DNA of 64,000 nucleotides from Pirellulimonas nuda (GCF_007750855.1 NZ_CP036291.1:434001-498000); one strand, 5' to 3'. Shown: positions 8,814 to 16,865, numbered from the stretch's first letter. Numbers and translations: made by a program. The notes: a model not told the origin generated them from the letters alone.

Positions 8814-9461
8814 ATGCGGTCTTGTCCCAAGTGCGCGCGTGAGGTTGATGATGGTTCGAAGATCTGCCGGGTGTGCGGATCGATCTTGATGGAGGCCCCC
8901 CAACCGGTTCCCCCGCAGGCGGTCCCCCCCCAGCCGGAACCTCTGCCGGCGGCGGCAGACCCCTTCGCCGGGCTCGCGCCGCCGGACGACGCCGCCGCGC
9001 CCCGCGACGCGTCGCGCGAGCCCTGGACCTGCCCTACCTGCGGCGAGCTCAGCGAGTTCGGCTTCGAAGCCTGCTGGAACTGCGGCACCACGGCCGACGG
9101 CGTCGAGTGCCCCGACTTCGTCAAAGAGTGGGAGCCTCAGCCGGAAGACGCCCCCGACCAGCCCGCCGCGACATCTGGGGAGCCGTCCCAGGAGCCGTGG
9201 CGTGGCCAGGCCGAACCATCCGTCGCCTCCGTAGCCCAGCGGGTGATCGATTGCCCCGATTGCCGCTCGCCGACCCGCGCGATCGTGCTGATCGACAACT
9301 CGGGGGAGAGCCAACGGCACGAGCAGCTCCGGTACGCGGCCCCCGGCGCGGAACGCGGCTGGTTCTTCGGCCAGTACGCGGAGACGGGCCAGGTGTCGGC
9401 CAAGATGTGCCCCAAGTGCGGCCGGATCACGCTGTACGGCGAGCCGGGGCAACCCACCTAG
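8814..9461 (+). CDS. zinc-ribbon protein with three CxxC pairs
   Basis: 215 residues. The N-terminus MRSCPKCAREVDDGSKICRVCG is a classic double-CxxC zinc ribbon. A second ribbon is CPTCGELSEFGFEACWNCGT around residues 70-90. A third, spaced wider, uses CPDCRS (around 150) and CPKCGRITLYGEP near the end. The linkers are Pro/Ala/Glu-rich. The middle piece resembles the DUF2007-associated ribbon common in planctomycete proteins. No catalytic motif is visible, so it is probably a metal-binding or protein-interaction factor in the cytoplasm. Function unknown. Confidence 0.65.
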   Translation: MRSCPKCAREVDDGSKICRVCGSILMEAPQPVPPQAVPPQPEPLPAAADPFAGLAPPDDAAAPRDASREPWTCPTCGELSEFGFEACWNCGTTADGVECPDFVKEWEPQPEDAPDQPAATSGEPSQEPWRGQAEPSVASVAQRVIDCPDCRSPTRAIVLIDNSGESQRHEQLRYAAPGAERGWFFGQYAETGQVSAKMCPKCGRITLYGEPGQPT

Positions 9462-9540
9462 GCAACGCACTACCCAACCAGAGCGACGGGCAATAGCCCG
9501 CCGAGCGTAGCGCCTCATCGACAGACAAGAAGAAGTGAAG

Positions 9541-9619
9541 GAGCCGCCGATAGACGCCGATGAACGCCGATAGGCGGTGCTCGATCGAATCGGCGTTCAT
9601 CCGCGTCTATCGGCGGCTC
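9541..9619. repeat. 31-base inverted repeat (GCCGCCGATAGACGCC family), copy 1
   Basis: The left arm 9541-9571 and right arm 9589-9619 are reverse complements at 30 of 31 positions around a 17-base loop. Each arm is itself built from a degenerate CGCCGAT(A/G)A unit. It lies immediately after the 3' end of the secretin-domain gene, whose stop is at 9621. Confidence 0.9.
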
Positions 9620-9620
9620 G

Positions 9621-10493
9621 CTACTTGGCGATCGGGCGCCTGCGGGACTTAGCGGCGCTCGTGATGGGGTCAAAGCGCTCCGCCGCAACGACCAGCACGG
9701 TTCCGATCCGCACAAGCGCCTCGGTGACCTGGCCGTCGTCGCCCCTGCGGGCCTCGGTGCGTTGCGTCACCAGCCCGGTCAGGATGACCGACTGACCCAG
9801 CGAAAGCTCGGTTGAGGTGTCGCACCGGCACACGCTCAACCCAGGCGTGAGGGTCCCGTTGACCATGACCTCCCTGCTGGGGTCGATCTCACTGACGCTC
9901 GTGCGAAGCTCCAGTCGGACACGATCGTTCCCCAGCGTCACCGCGTTGACTTCAAGCTCGGTTCCAAACTTCAGAAAGTCGACCGCCGAATTCGAGTTGC
10001 TGCTGGCGGGGATCGGCAGTTCGCCCCCCGTGTGCAAGGACGCGGGACGGCCGCTAACCACAACGAGGGTGGGATCCGCCAGCGTCTTGGCCAGGTTGTT
10101 CTGCTTGAGCCCCTCGATGAACCGCAGGACGCCGCTGGCCGGATCGCCCTCTTCCGTCGCCGTCGCTGCCGAGTCGATGCGCCCTTGCACGAACCAGTCC
10201 GTGTCGATCCCCTTCTGTTGCAGCTTCGTTAAGGCCACCTCAACTAGTTGCACGCGCACAAGGACCTGTTCGGGGGTGCCTGTCTCGCTACGCAGTTGAG
10301 CGACTTCGCGTTGTAGCCGGTCCAGTTCCGCACACTTGCGTTGCAGCAGCAGTTGCTGCGCGTCCCCCGCCGGACTGGCGGCCTGCCCGGCCGGATGTGG
10401 GGCCTGCTGGAGCGGCGCTGCCGACTCGGCTTGGGTCCCAACCGTGAAAACCGCCATTAGCACGGCGCCGCAGACGAGGGTGCGTAGCAGCAT
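9621..10493 (-). CDS. secretin-domain (type II/III secretion GspD-like) exported protein
   Basis: About 290 residues from the ATG at 10493. A signal peptide (MLLRTLVCGAVLMAVFTVGTQA) is followed by a Gln/Ala-rich region with a coiled coil (LLLQRKCAELDRLQREVAQLR). The second half matches the C-terminal secretin domain: VRVQLVEVALTKL, then NNLAKTLADPTLVVVSGRPASLHTGGELPIP, then GTELEVNAVTLGNDRVRLELRTSVSEID, and SVILTGLVTQR near the end. At about 290 residues it is far shorter than a full secretin and lacks N-domains, so it may be a planctomycete-specific single-domain variant. It is flanked on both sides by copies of one inverted-repeat family. Confidence 0.75.
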   Translation of the reverse strand: MLLRTLVCGAVLMAVFTVGTQAESAAPLQQAPHPAGQAASPAGDAQQLLLQRKCAELDRLQREVAQLRSETGTPEQVLVRVQLVEVALTKLQQKGIDTDWFVQGRIDSAATATEEGDPASGVLRFIEGLKQNNLAKTLADPTLVVVSGRPASLHTGGELPIPASSNSNSAVDFLKFGTELEVNAVTLGNDRVRLELRTSVSEIDPSREVMVNGTLTPGLSVCRCDTSTELSLGQSVILTGLVTQRTEARRGDDGQVTEALVRIGTVLVVAAERFDPITSAAKSRRRPIAK

Positions 10494-10560
10494 AGCGCCT
10501 CTCCTGAAAAAATCGCGGCCGTAGTTGTCCCGCTCAGGTAACAAAGCCAAAGCAAAAAAG

Positions 10561-10628
10561 AAGCCGCCGATAGACGCCGATGCGATCAACGACGGTCTAT
10601 CGGCGTTCATCCGCGTTTATCGGCGGTT
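10561..10628. repeat. inverted repeat (GCCGCCGATAGACGCC family), copy 2
   Basis: The left arm GCCGCCGATAGACGCCGAT (10563-10581) is answered by ATCGGCGTTCATCCGCG and TTTATCGGCGG (10599-10626). It is a shorter, less perfect relative of the copy at 9541-9619 and sits upstream of the same secretin-domain gene. Confidence 0.85.
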
Positions 10629-10706
10629 CCAAATCCGGAGCGATCGCTTGCGTGACTCCGTGGTTAACCCCGCGTCACCGGAGCCGTTCTCGAACGATTC
10701 CTAGGC

Positions 10707-11312
10707 TCACCAAGCGTTGGGCGACTGGCCCCAAGCGTTGGTCGCCTGCTGCGGCGGCTGCTGTTGGGGCGCCGCCCCCCAGCCGTTGTTGGGGGCGTTG
10801 CTGGGAGCGGCGTTGCCCCCCCAGCCCGAGAAGGCGCCCTGCGGCGATTGAGGCGCCTCCGGCTGGCCGCCAAAGTGCGGGAGGAACCCGGACGCCTTGG
10901 GCCAGCCCTGGTTCGGCTCGGCCTGCTGGCCGCCGGCAAAGGGGGCGAAGCGGCGCTGGGCGGCCTGCTCAACGCTCGCAAACGGGGCGAAGCGTTGCTC
11001 CTGGGCCGGCGCCGGGCCCGCGAACGGCGCAAAGCGGCCATCGGCCGGCGCCTGCTGGCCGCGGTACTGCTGCACCTCGGCCGCCAGGGCCTGCTCGGCC
11101 GCCACCGCCTTCTCGCGGTTGATCGAGAACCGGGGGTAGCCCCGGCTGGTGTCGATCGTCACGATCCCGGTCCACAACAATACCGGAAACGCCAGCACGA
11201 CCAGCATCGCCACCAACCTCATCTGCAGCACCCTGCGGACCGGCGACGGCATGCCCGTGGTCGCCACCCCAACGAGTTTCTGCGAGAGCGCTTGCTTCTT
11301 ACGAGCGGCCAT
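10707..11312 (-). CDS. single-pass membrane protein with RFAPFA repeats
   Basis: About 201 residues from MAARKKQALSQKLVG. A basic N-terminus and one membrane segment (around residues 33-52, RLVAMLVVLAFPVLLW) precede a low-complexity tail. The tail has three RFAPFA(G/S) repeats spaced about 16-20 residues apart, then Gly/Gln/Pro/Asn/Trp-rich sequence with GW or AW doublets to the end. The topology suggests a short cytoplasmic anchor and a disordered exported tail. No family recognised; the repeats may be protein-binding motifs. A start at 11333 would add only seven residues. Confidence 0.55.
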   Translation of the reverse strand: MAARKKQALSQKLVGVATTGMPSPVRRVLQMRLVAMLVVLAFPVLLWTGIVTIDTSRGYPRFSINREKAVAAEQALAAEVQQYRGQQAPADGRFAPFAGPAPAQEQRFAPFASVEQAAQRRFAPFAGGQQAEPNQGWPKASGFLPHFGGQPEAPQSPQGAFSGWGGNAAPSNAPNNGWGAAPQQQPPQQATNAWGQSPNAW

Positions 11313-11558
11313 CCGTAGTCCTTTCCATGGCAATCCGGCGCGCAGCGCCCGTCGTCCACGACGGAGCGGCGCCCCGGCACGCGAGGCTTGTAGCGGTTCG
11401 GGGCCGCGTGGGCAATCGCAACCGGGGCGCTGGCGGGGCGATCGTGTTAAAATCGCGCCCGCCCGCCGCGACTATCCGCCGCCGGGCCAAGACCCGCCCC
11501 CCGGCGGCGAAGTCCACGGGCGCCCACGCCGCAACGCTCCCTCCATCGGCCACACCGC

Positions 11559-12146
11559 ATGCATTACCCCCCGCTACGTTTTGCGCTGCCCGCGCTGGTG
11601 CTCCTGCTTCCGCTCTTGAGCGGGTGCGTACGGGTGGTTGAAGAGCCGGGGCAGACCGTGTGGGCTTATAGCTGGTTCGCCTGCTTGGCCCCGGTCGCGG
11701 TAGGGCTCGGGGTGATGGGGTGCGGCGTGCGGCTGATACGCGGCGACTGGAAACTGGGGAACAAGCCCCACAGGCTGGGCTGGTTCCTGCTGGCGGTCGG
11801 CACGCTCGCCGTAGGCGCCGTGGCGGCGACCACGCCCTTCGCTCGCGTTACGGTCAGCGACCAGCGGCTCACGATCCAGGAGGGGCTGATCGGGGTCGGC
11901 GTCACCCAACAGGTCGACCTCCAGCAAGTAGCGTCGATCGATCTCTACCGGGCGAGCCGCAAACGCGTCGGAAAAAAGAAACGGGGGCGAAGGATCGTCA
12001 CCTACGCCGAGTTCACCAGCCGCGACGGAACGACCCAGGAGGTATTCATGGGGGGAGACCTACGCGGCCCCGCCCTGCAGCGCGTGCTAGAGATCGCCCA
12101 GCAGCGCGGCGTCGCGATCACCGATCGACGCGCCGAGACGCCGTAG
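11559..12146 (+). CDS. membrane-anchored lipoprotein-like hypothetical protein
   Basis: 195 residues. The N-terminus (PALVLLLPLLSGC) fits a lipoprotein signal with lipobox LLSGC. Two further hydrophobic segments (around 37-53 and 71-87) follow. The C-terminal half resembles a PH-like or bacterial-Ig-like fold: VTVSDQRLTIQEGLIGVGVTQQVDLQQVASIDLYR then YAEFTSRDGTTQEVFMGGDL, which looks like membrane-associated bPH2-type sequence. No catalytic residues are seen. It is convergent with the next gene across a hairpin. Function unknown. Confidence 0.55.
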   Translation: MHYPPLRFALPALVLLLPLLSGCVRVVEEPGQTVWAYSWFACLAPVAVGLGVMGCGVRLIRGDWKLGNKPHRLGWFLLAVGTLAVGAVAATTPFARVTVSDQRLTIQEGLIGVGVTQQVDLQQVASIDLYRASRKRVGKKKRGRRIVTYAEFTSRDGTTQEVFMGGDLRGPALQRVLEIAQQRGVAITDRRAETP

Positions 12147-12149
12147 CCG

Positions 12150-12193
12150 GCGGGCCGGAACCGCGATCGCTTTACGCGGTTGTTCCGGCCCGC
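12150..12193. terminator. hairpin between convergent genes
   Basis: CGGGCCGGAAC (12151-12161) and GTTCCGGCCCG (12182-12192) form an 11-base perfect stem with an inner CCGCG/CGCGG stem. It starts four bases after one stop codon and overlaps the end of the convergent gene, consistent with a shared terminator lacking a T-run. Confidence 0.5.
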
Positions 12194-12654
12194 GACGCCT
12201 CGTTCCACGGCCGGCCGACCGCTGCTTCGAACCGTCCGACGAGGCCCCCGCCGACCGTCATCGGCACGCCGGGCGTCTTGGCGAACGAGAAGGTCACGCG
12301 CTCGATCCCCAGCAGCAAGCGGCGCCGGCGTGCGGTGATGTCTTGCCAAGGGATTAGCAGCGGGGGCGCCCCCAACCGCAACGGCGCCATCACCGCGATC
12401 CCGAGGCCCTGCTGGTTCGCGGTGAAGGTCAAGCAGCCGCTGTACGCGACGGTCCAGCGGAACTTGGCCGTCCGCCACCGCCACTTCGGCCCCGCAAGGT
12501 CGCCCTCGCAGCGGTAATGCTGTGCCAGCAGGCCCCAACCGCTGATGGCCGCGGCCCCCCACGAGGCCAGCGACCAAACCGCCGCAAAGAAAACAAGAAA
12601 CCCCGGCACGGCCAGCCACGGGGAGATAGGGAAATCGGCAAGGCAGACGTGCAT
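12172..12654 (-). CDS. hypothetical membrane protein
   Basis: About 160 residues from the ATG at 12654 (MHVCLADFPISPWLAVPG). One strong membrane segment occupies residues 12-32 or so. The remainder looks like beta-rich cytoplasmic sequence (CEGDLAGPKWRWRTAKFRWTVAYSGCLTFTANQQGLGIAV). The later part, PPLLIPWQDITARRRR, is reminiscent of PH-domain-like membrane proteins in planctomycetes and of the protein encoded convergently. Longer upstream frames overlap the next gene and are rejected. No function is assigned. Confidence 0.5.
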   Translation of the reverse strand: MHVCLADFPISPWLAVPGFLVFFAAVWSLASWGAAAISGWGLLAQHYRCEGDLAGPKWRWRTAKFRWTVAYSGCLTFTANQQGLGIAVMAPLRLGAPPLLIPWQDITARRRRLLLGIERVTFSFAKTPGVPMTVGGGLVGRFEAAVGRPWNEASRAGTTA

Positions 12655-12706
12655 TGGTTGGCTTGGGCGGTGAAATTTGCTGTGATACGGCCGGTTGCTG
12701 CAATAG

Positions 12707-13210
12707 CTATGGCAATCCCAGGTCTTGCCACAAGGTCGAAGACGCGCAGAAGTATCCCAACGCGAACACCATAAACCAGAACCCCAGCGCGAAGGCGCCG
12801 ATCGCGTTGAGGAGTGCTGGATTCTTCTGGATTCCAGCCAGCAGCAGTCCAGCCGCGATAGCAACCGCGACTGCGCCAAATGCGTAAGCGTTGTCGAGCC
12901 CCACCATCACTCTAAGGATGTATGGAAAGTCGAGATCGAAAGTGTTCTCATGCACCCCAGACATCGCACTGCGGTGGATAAGCCAAGCCAGCGCATTGAG
13001 CGCCGAGAACACAATCAGCGGAAACGCAATGGAATCGTGGTTCACGGGGCGCCTCCCCAGCATCCACCCCCATGCCAGCCCAGCCACGCCGAAGCCGCCG
13101 CTGACGATCAACAACTCCGTTGTGTTTTCGCGGCGCTCGCTCGTCAGCCAGAACGCGGCGAACGCGACAAGCAGCATCGCCAGCAGAAGATGAGTTACGC
13201 GAAACTGCAT
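12707..13210 (-). CDS. five-segment membrane protein, function unknown
   Basis: 167 residues starting MQFRVTHLLLAMLLVAF, the N-terminal form (short polar head, then a helix after xxRxxxLL) typical of many small planctomycete membrane proteins. Five hydrophobic segments are visible, including GGFGVAGLAWGWMLG, AFPLIVFSALNALAWLI and AVAVAIAAGLLLAGI, separated by short polar loops. No conserved catalytic or transport motif is apparent. It lies 52 bases upstream of the membrane protein ending at 12172 and is probably cotranscribed with it. Confidence 0.6.
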   Translation of the reverse strand: MQFRVTHLLLAMLLVAFAAFWLTSERRENTTELLIVSGGFGVAGLAWGWMLGRRPVNHDSIAFPLIVFSALNALAWLIHRSAMSGVHENTFDLDFPYILRVMVGLDNAYAFGAVAVAIAAGLLLAGIQKNPALLNAIGAFALGFWFMVFALGYFCASSTLWQDLGLP

Positions 13211-13322
13211 GCCGCCCTCGCCGCCTCATGTCTGTGTCTGCTCGACCCGCAGGCCTTCGGCACTGCTTTGAAGCGCCGCGCCGAGCATCTTGCTGTGCTT
13301 CTCGAAGTCTAGGCCGTCTCAA

Positions 13323-13644
13323 TCATTGACGCGACAACAGTCGTTCCTTCACGCCGACCGGCGGGTGTTTCGACTGGTTGGCCGCTCGCACCCGCGATGC
13401 GTTCTGCTGGCGATACGCAAGGTAGGCCTGCACCTCGGCTCCATGCCGCAGGTAGAAGGCGATTACGGCATACACGTCGCCCAAGGCGAGCGTTGGGTAG
13501 CGCTCCGCGATAGCTTCTGCCGACAGGCCGATCTGGAAGGCGGCGACGACCGTATCGAGCGTCACCCGCGTGGCGCCGACGCGCACTACGCCGTCTGCGT
13601 CGGTCGTCAGCGGCGCTCGTTGCGGGCGGGAGTGTCAGCTGCAT
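13323..13644 (-). pseudogene. DUF433 antitoxin-like gene with an apparent N-terminal frameshift
   Basis: The sequence VVRVGATRVTLDTVVAAFQIGLSAEAIAERYPTLALGDVYAVIAFYL is a clear DUF433 domain, a helix-turn-helix family often acting as antitoxin to PIN-like DUF5615 toxins. The intact frame begins only at a GTG at 13586 (87 residues). Just upstream, PLTTDADG continues the family pattern in the same frame but runs into a TGA. A good family-like start, MQLTLPPATS, lies at 13644 in another frame. Together they suggest a single-base indel near 13610-13620. No DUF5615 partner is visible downstream. It could be a true pseudogene, a short functional form or a sequencing error. Confidence 0.6.
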
Positions 13645-14122
13645 CGTCGGTGCGTCCTCGAGGCGGTGCGGGCGCAAAACGGGTGGGTCGCCCCGCGGCG
13701 ACTGCCTGCATTCTATCACCCACGCCCGCCCAGCCAACGCAGACGCTCCGGCATCGCGTGCGCCGCTCGCCGCCGTGGCCAAAAATCATCGTCGCGGCCG
13801 ACCGGGCCCTCGCCGATAATGCGGGGTCCGTGCGCGCCGGTGCGAACGTCGCGGAGCGGGTGGTTCTTGTTGGCTTTTTAGGAGCGCGGGGTTTTGTCCG
13901 TTAGGTGTCCGTTAGGTGTCCGTTAGGTGTCCGTTAGGTGTTCGCTGGGTGTCCGCTGGGTGTCCGATGCGTCCCCCCAGAACCCCCTCGCTGGGGGCGA
14001 TCGACCCGCGGCGTGCCGGGTGCGGACCGCTTGTTTTGCGGGGTTCGAGCGGACGGGGGTGGGTTTTGTCCGAAAACCCGCCGCGGGAGAGGGGGACAAA
14101 ACGGACAAAAGTCGGCCGCGCC
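13645..14122. other. 478-base gene-free stretch with tandem and inverted repeats
   Basis: No convincing gene. Open frames here are codon-bias shadows. It holds an 11-base tandem array at 13896-13972, an outer inverted repeat TTTTGTCCGTT (13892-13902) with AACGGACAAAA (14099-14109), and a small hairpin GGGTTTT/AAAACCC near 14070-14090. Confidence 0.6.
13896..13972. repeat. seven-copy 11-base tandem repeat
   Basis: GTCCGTTAGGT is repeated exactly four times from 13896, followed by three diverging copies (GTTCGCTGGGT, GTCCGCTGGGT, GTCCGATGCGT) to 13972. The divergence increases to the right. The first copy overlaps the left arm of the larger TTTTGTCCGTT inverted repeat. The 11-base period is close to one helical turn. 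Confidence 0.92.
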
Positions 14123-14500
14123 TCAGGCGGCGACTTGCAGCACCAGCCACGTCATGCCGCCGAAGACCGCCAGCACCAGCGACGAGATCGCCAGCCCCAG
14201 CACGCCCCAGGTGCGCGAGCCGGTGGTCAGCGCGAGCGACGCGAACCCAAGCAAGAACCCCAGCACCATCAGCCCCGCCGCCGCAAAGATCGACAGCCCG
14301 ATGGCCAGCGCGACGCCGGAGTCTTCGTCCATGCCCCCCGGTTGCGACTCGGCGATCCCCGCCGCCAAGAACGTAGTGAATTGCAGCAACCCCGAGACGA
14401 GCGCCGCGATGAAAGAACCGAGCCCCAGCGCCGAGCCCCCCCGTGTGTCGCGCGACGGCGGGTCGCTGGCGAGCGGCGACTGGTACGGGTCGAGCTCCAC
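14123..14500 (-). CDS. small membrane protein with DPYQSP N-terminus
   Basis: 125 residues. The N-terminus MELDPYQSPLASDPP is a version of the NPYQSP motif that many planctomycete membrane proteins carry at their start. Three or four hydrophobic segments follow (about residues 28-48, 63-92 and 98-122), Gly/Ala/Leu-rich with few charges. There are no enzymatic residues; the layout resembles DUF4190-type small membrane proteins. It lies 13 bases downstream of accD and could be cotranscribed with it. Another NPYQSP protein is encoded at 47240. Confidence 0.6.
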   Translation of the reverse strand: MELDPYQSPLASDPPSRDTRGGSALGLGSFIAALVSGLLQFTTFLAAGIAESQPGGMDEDSGVALAIGLSIFAAAGLMVLGFLLGFASLALTTGSRTWGVLGLAISSLVLAVFGGMTWLVLQVAA

Positions 14501-14513
14501 CGGCGGCCTCGGG

Positions 14514-15458
14514 CTACTTGCCGCAGTAGTCGATGGCGCGGGCCAGCTCGCTCTTCAGGTCGGCGCGGCGGACGATGCGGTCCACATAGCCGTGGGCCAG
14601 CAGGAACTCGCTGGTCTGGAACCCCTCGGGCAGCTCCACGCGGATGGTGGCCTTGATGGTGCGCGGGCCGGCGAAGCCGATCAGCGCCTTAGGTTCGGCG
14701 AACACCAGGTCGCCCAGCGAGGCGAAGCTGGCCGCCACGCCGCCCATGGTGGGGTTGGTGAGCACGGAGATGAACAGCCCGCCGGCGTCGTGGTGGCGGG
14801 CCAAGGCGGCCGACACCTTGGCCATCTGCATCAAGGAGAGGATCCCCTCGTGCATGCGGGCCCCGCCGCCGGAGCCGCTGACGATAATCACCGGCAGGTC
14901 TTGGGCGGTGGCGCGTTCGATCAGCCTGGCGAGCCGCTCCCCCACCACGGAGCCCATGCTCCCCATGATGAAGCCGCTGTCGGTGACGCCGATCGCGGCG
15001 CGGCGGGCGCGGATCATGCCGCAGCCGGTGAGCGCCGCCTCGGTCAGGCCGGTCCGCTTCTGTTCCTGGACGATCCGTTCTGCGTAGGGCTTCTTGTCGA
15101 CGAACTGCAGCGGGTCGCCGGGGCGGAGGTCGCCGTCCCACTCCTCGAAGGTGCCGTCGTCCAGCATGAAGCGGATGCGGTCGCGGGCGCTGAGGTACAT
15201 GTGCCGGTCGCAGACCGGGCAGACGTTCATCAGCCGCTCGACGTCCTTGCGGTAGACGGTTTCCTTGCACTCGTCGCACCGCAGCCACAGCCCGCTGGGG
15301 ACGCCGCGTTTGACGCGTCCGGGGCGCGCAGCCTCGGCTGCCGGCGGCGCAGCGACGGCGGGCCGCGCCTCGGAGGGAGGCGTCGGCTCGGCGCCAGCGG
15401 CTGAGGGGGTGGGGGTGTTGTGTTCGGAAGTCGCCATGCGAGGGGCCAAGGTTGCCAT
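14514..15458 (-). CDS. accD: acetyl-CoA carboxylase carboxyltransferase subunit beta
   Basis: 314 residues. It forms the beta half of the carboxyltransferase that moves CO2 from biotin carrier protein to acetyl-CoA, giving malonyl-CoA for fatty acid synthesis. The four-Cys zinc ribbon is intact (CDECK then CPVCD 18 residues on, around residues 61-84), followed by [20 protein letters not shown] and the [12 protein letters not shown] oxyanion region. [30 protein letters not shown] is the family's CoA site. An Ala/Pro-rich leader of about 55 residues before the zinc ribbon is longer than usual; a second ATG at 15437 would shorten it. accA is not in the window. Confidence 0.95.
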   Translation of the reverse strand: MATLAPRMATSEHNTPTPSAAGAEPTPPSEARPAVAAPPAAEAARPGRVKRGVPSGLWLRCDECKETVYRKDVERLMNVCPVCDRHMYLSARDRIRFMLDDGTFEEWDGDLRPGDPLQFVDKKPYAERIVQEQKRTGLTEAALTGCGMIRARRAAIGVTDSGFIMGSMGSVVGERLARLIERATAQDLPVIIVSGSGGGARMHEGILSLMQMAKVSAALARHHDAGGLFISVLTNPTMGGVAASFASLGDLVFAEPKALIGFAGPRTIKATIRVELPEGFQTSEFLLAHGYVDRIVRRADLKSELARAIDYCGK

Positions 15459-15536
15459 CGTGCCTCGGTCTATCTTAACCGTCTTGGGGGGGCGCCACTA
15501 TGCCGGGATGGAGAAGCTTTCTGCCCACGGGCTTGG

Positions 15537-16148
15537 TTATTGCGGCTTTGTCACCGGGGCTTCTCCCGTTGTGGCGGGTTCTATCGGGATCGCTTCCCAG
15601 CGGACTCGGTCGGCCTGGGGCTTCCACAGCTCGGCCACCTCGTCGTGCCGCAGGACGTGGCCCACCAGCGTGGCAAGTGGTTCGGGGGCGACCAGCGCGA
15701 TCGTGTCGTCGTCACGGTGGCGTTTGAACAGCTTGCGGAGCGACTCGGCGATACGCTTCTTGGCGGCCAGCACGCTCTCCCCCTGCGGGGGGCAGACCGT
15801 TTCTGGCTGCTCCTGCCACTGGCGGTAGACGCGGGGCTGCTTCTCCTTGACGTCGCTCACCAGCATCCCCTGCCACAGCCCGTGGTCGATGTTGTTGAGC
15901 TTGTCCGCGGTGCGGGGCTTGAGGTCGAGCGCCTCGGCCAGCGTGGCGGCGGTTTCTTGGGCGGCGCTGGAGGGGCTGGCGTAGATCGCGGAGACCGCGT
16001 CAGCGCCCAGCGCGCTGGTCAGCTCTTGCGCCAGCAGTTCGGCCTGCCGCCGGCCGTCGGGGGTGAGGGGGACGTCCAGCGTCCCCTGGATGCGTCCCTG
16101 GCGGTCGTACTCGGTGGCGCAGGCACGGACGAGGATCAGTGTGTGCAT
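15537..16148 (-). CDS. histidine-phosphatase-fold protein lacking catalytic histidines
   Basis: 203 residues with the phosphoglycerate-mutase-like fold. The N-terminal motif, normally LVRHGET, reads LVRACATEYDRQGRIQGTLD, so the phosphorylated His is Ala (residue 9). YASPSSAAQETAATLAEAL and LNNIDHGLWQGM match the fold well. The second His, normally in a VSHG segment, is absent: the equivalent reads VAPEPLATLVGHVL. Both key residues are lost while the core is conserved, so this looks like a pseudoenzyme, perhaps a sugar-phosphate sensor. It ends the rpe transcription unit, three bases after rpe, suggesting a role linked to that pathway. Not a random pseudogene: the frame is intact. Confidence 0.75.
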   Translation of the reverse strand: MHTLILVRACATEYDRQGRIQGTLDVPLTPDGRRQAELLAQELTSALGADAVSAIYASPSSAAQETAATLAEALDLKPRTADKLNNIDHGLWQGMLVSDVKEKQPRVYRQWQEQPETVCPPQGESVLAAKKRIAESLRKLFKRHRDDDTIALVAPEPLATLVGHVLRHDEVAELWKPQADRVRWEAIPIEPATTGEAPVTKPQ

Positions 16149-16151
16149 GGC

Positions 16152-16865
16152 TCAGGCCCCTCCGCGGGCGGAACGGGCGTGCGCATTGAGCGTGGCGATA
16201 CGCTCCTGGTAATCGTCGCCGCCGAAGACCGCGGTGCCGGCCACCAGCAGGTCGGCGCCCGCGGCGGCGCAGGGGCCGGCCGTCTCGTCGTTCACGCCGC
16301 CGTCTACCTCCAGCAGGTAGCCCCGGCCGGGGCGATCTCGCAGCGCGGCCAGCTTCTCGAGCGCCACGGGGTCGAACGACTGGCCCCCGAAGCCCGGCAT
16401 CACGCTCATCACCAGGATCATATCCGCCTCGTCCACGGCCGGCCCGAGCGCCTCGAGCGGCGTCGGCGGGTTGAGGCTCAGGCCCGCCGCGGCGCCGAGC
16501 CGCCGGATGCGGTCCAGCAACGGGCGTGCGTCGGGCAGCACTTCGGCGTGGACGGTGATGGAGTCGGCGCCCGCCTCGCGGAACGCCTGCACGTACTCGG
16601 CGGGGTTGTCGAGCATCAGGTGGACGTCGAGCACCAGGTCGGTGAGCTTGCGGACCGCCCGCACCACCGGGACGCCGATCGACAGGTTCGGCACGAAGTG
16701 CCCGTCCATGATGTCGAGGTGCAGCACCGTGGCGCCGGCGGCCTCGACGCGACGCACCTCGTCGGCCACGTGGCCGAAGTCGCACGCCAGCAGCGAGGGC
16801 GCTACTTGCGGCGCTCCGGCGCGGAGCCGGCGGAGCGTGTCGAGGATCGACGCAGCGGAAGCCAT
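16152..16865 (-). CDS. rpe: ribulose-phosphate 3-epimerase
   Basis: 237 residues, a TIM-barrel enzyme interconverting ribulose 5-phosphate and xylulose 5-phosphate in the pentose phosphate pathway. Family motifs are complete: APSLLACDFGH at the start, LHLDIMDGHFVPNLSIG with metal-binding His and Asp, LDVHLMLDNP, MSVMPGFGGQSF, and LEVDGGVN with the second catalytic Asp. A short leader (MASAASILDTLRRLRAG) precedes the usual start and may be real or the start may be later. The next gene downstream, three bases away, is the inactive histidine-phosphatase homologue. Confidence 0.93.
   Translation of the reverse strand: MASAASILDTLRRLRAGAPQVAPSLLACDFGHVADEVRRVEAAGATVLHLDIMDGHFVPNLSIGVPVVRAVRKLTDLVLDVHLMLDNPAEYVQAFREAGADSITVHAEVLPDARPLLDRIRRLGAAAGLSLNPPTPLEALGPAVDEADMILVMSVMPGFGGQSFDPVALEKLAALRDRPGRGYLLEVDGGVNDETAGPCAAAGADLLVAGTAVFGGDDYQERIATLNAHARSARGGA

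Noticed and set aside
13200-13322. A possible DUF5615 toxin partner downstream of the DUF433 gene
   Set aside because: Only about 30 residues of open sequence exist there and they do not resemble a PIN-like toxin.
13896-13972. Possible CRISPR or telomere-like array (TTAGG within the unit)
   Set aside because: Units are 11 bases with no spacers, and there are no cas genes; the TTAGG resemblance is chance.
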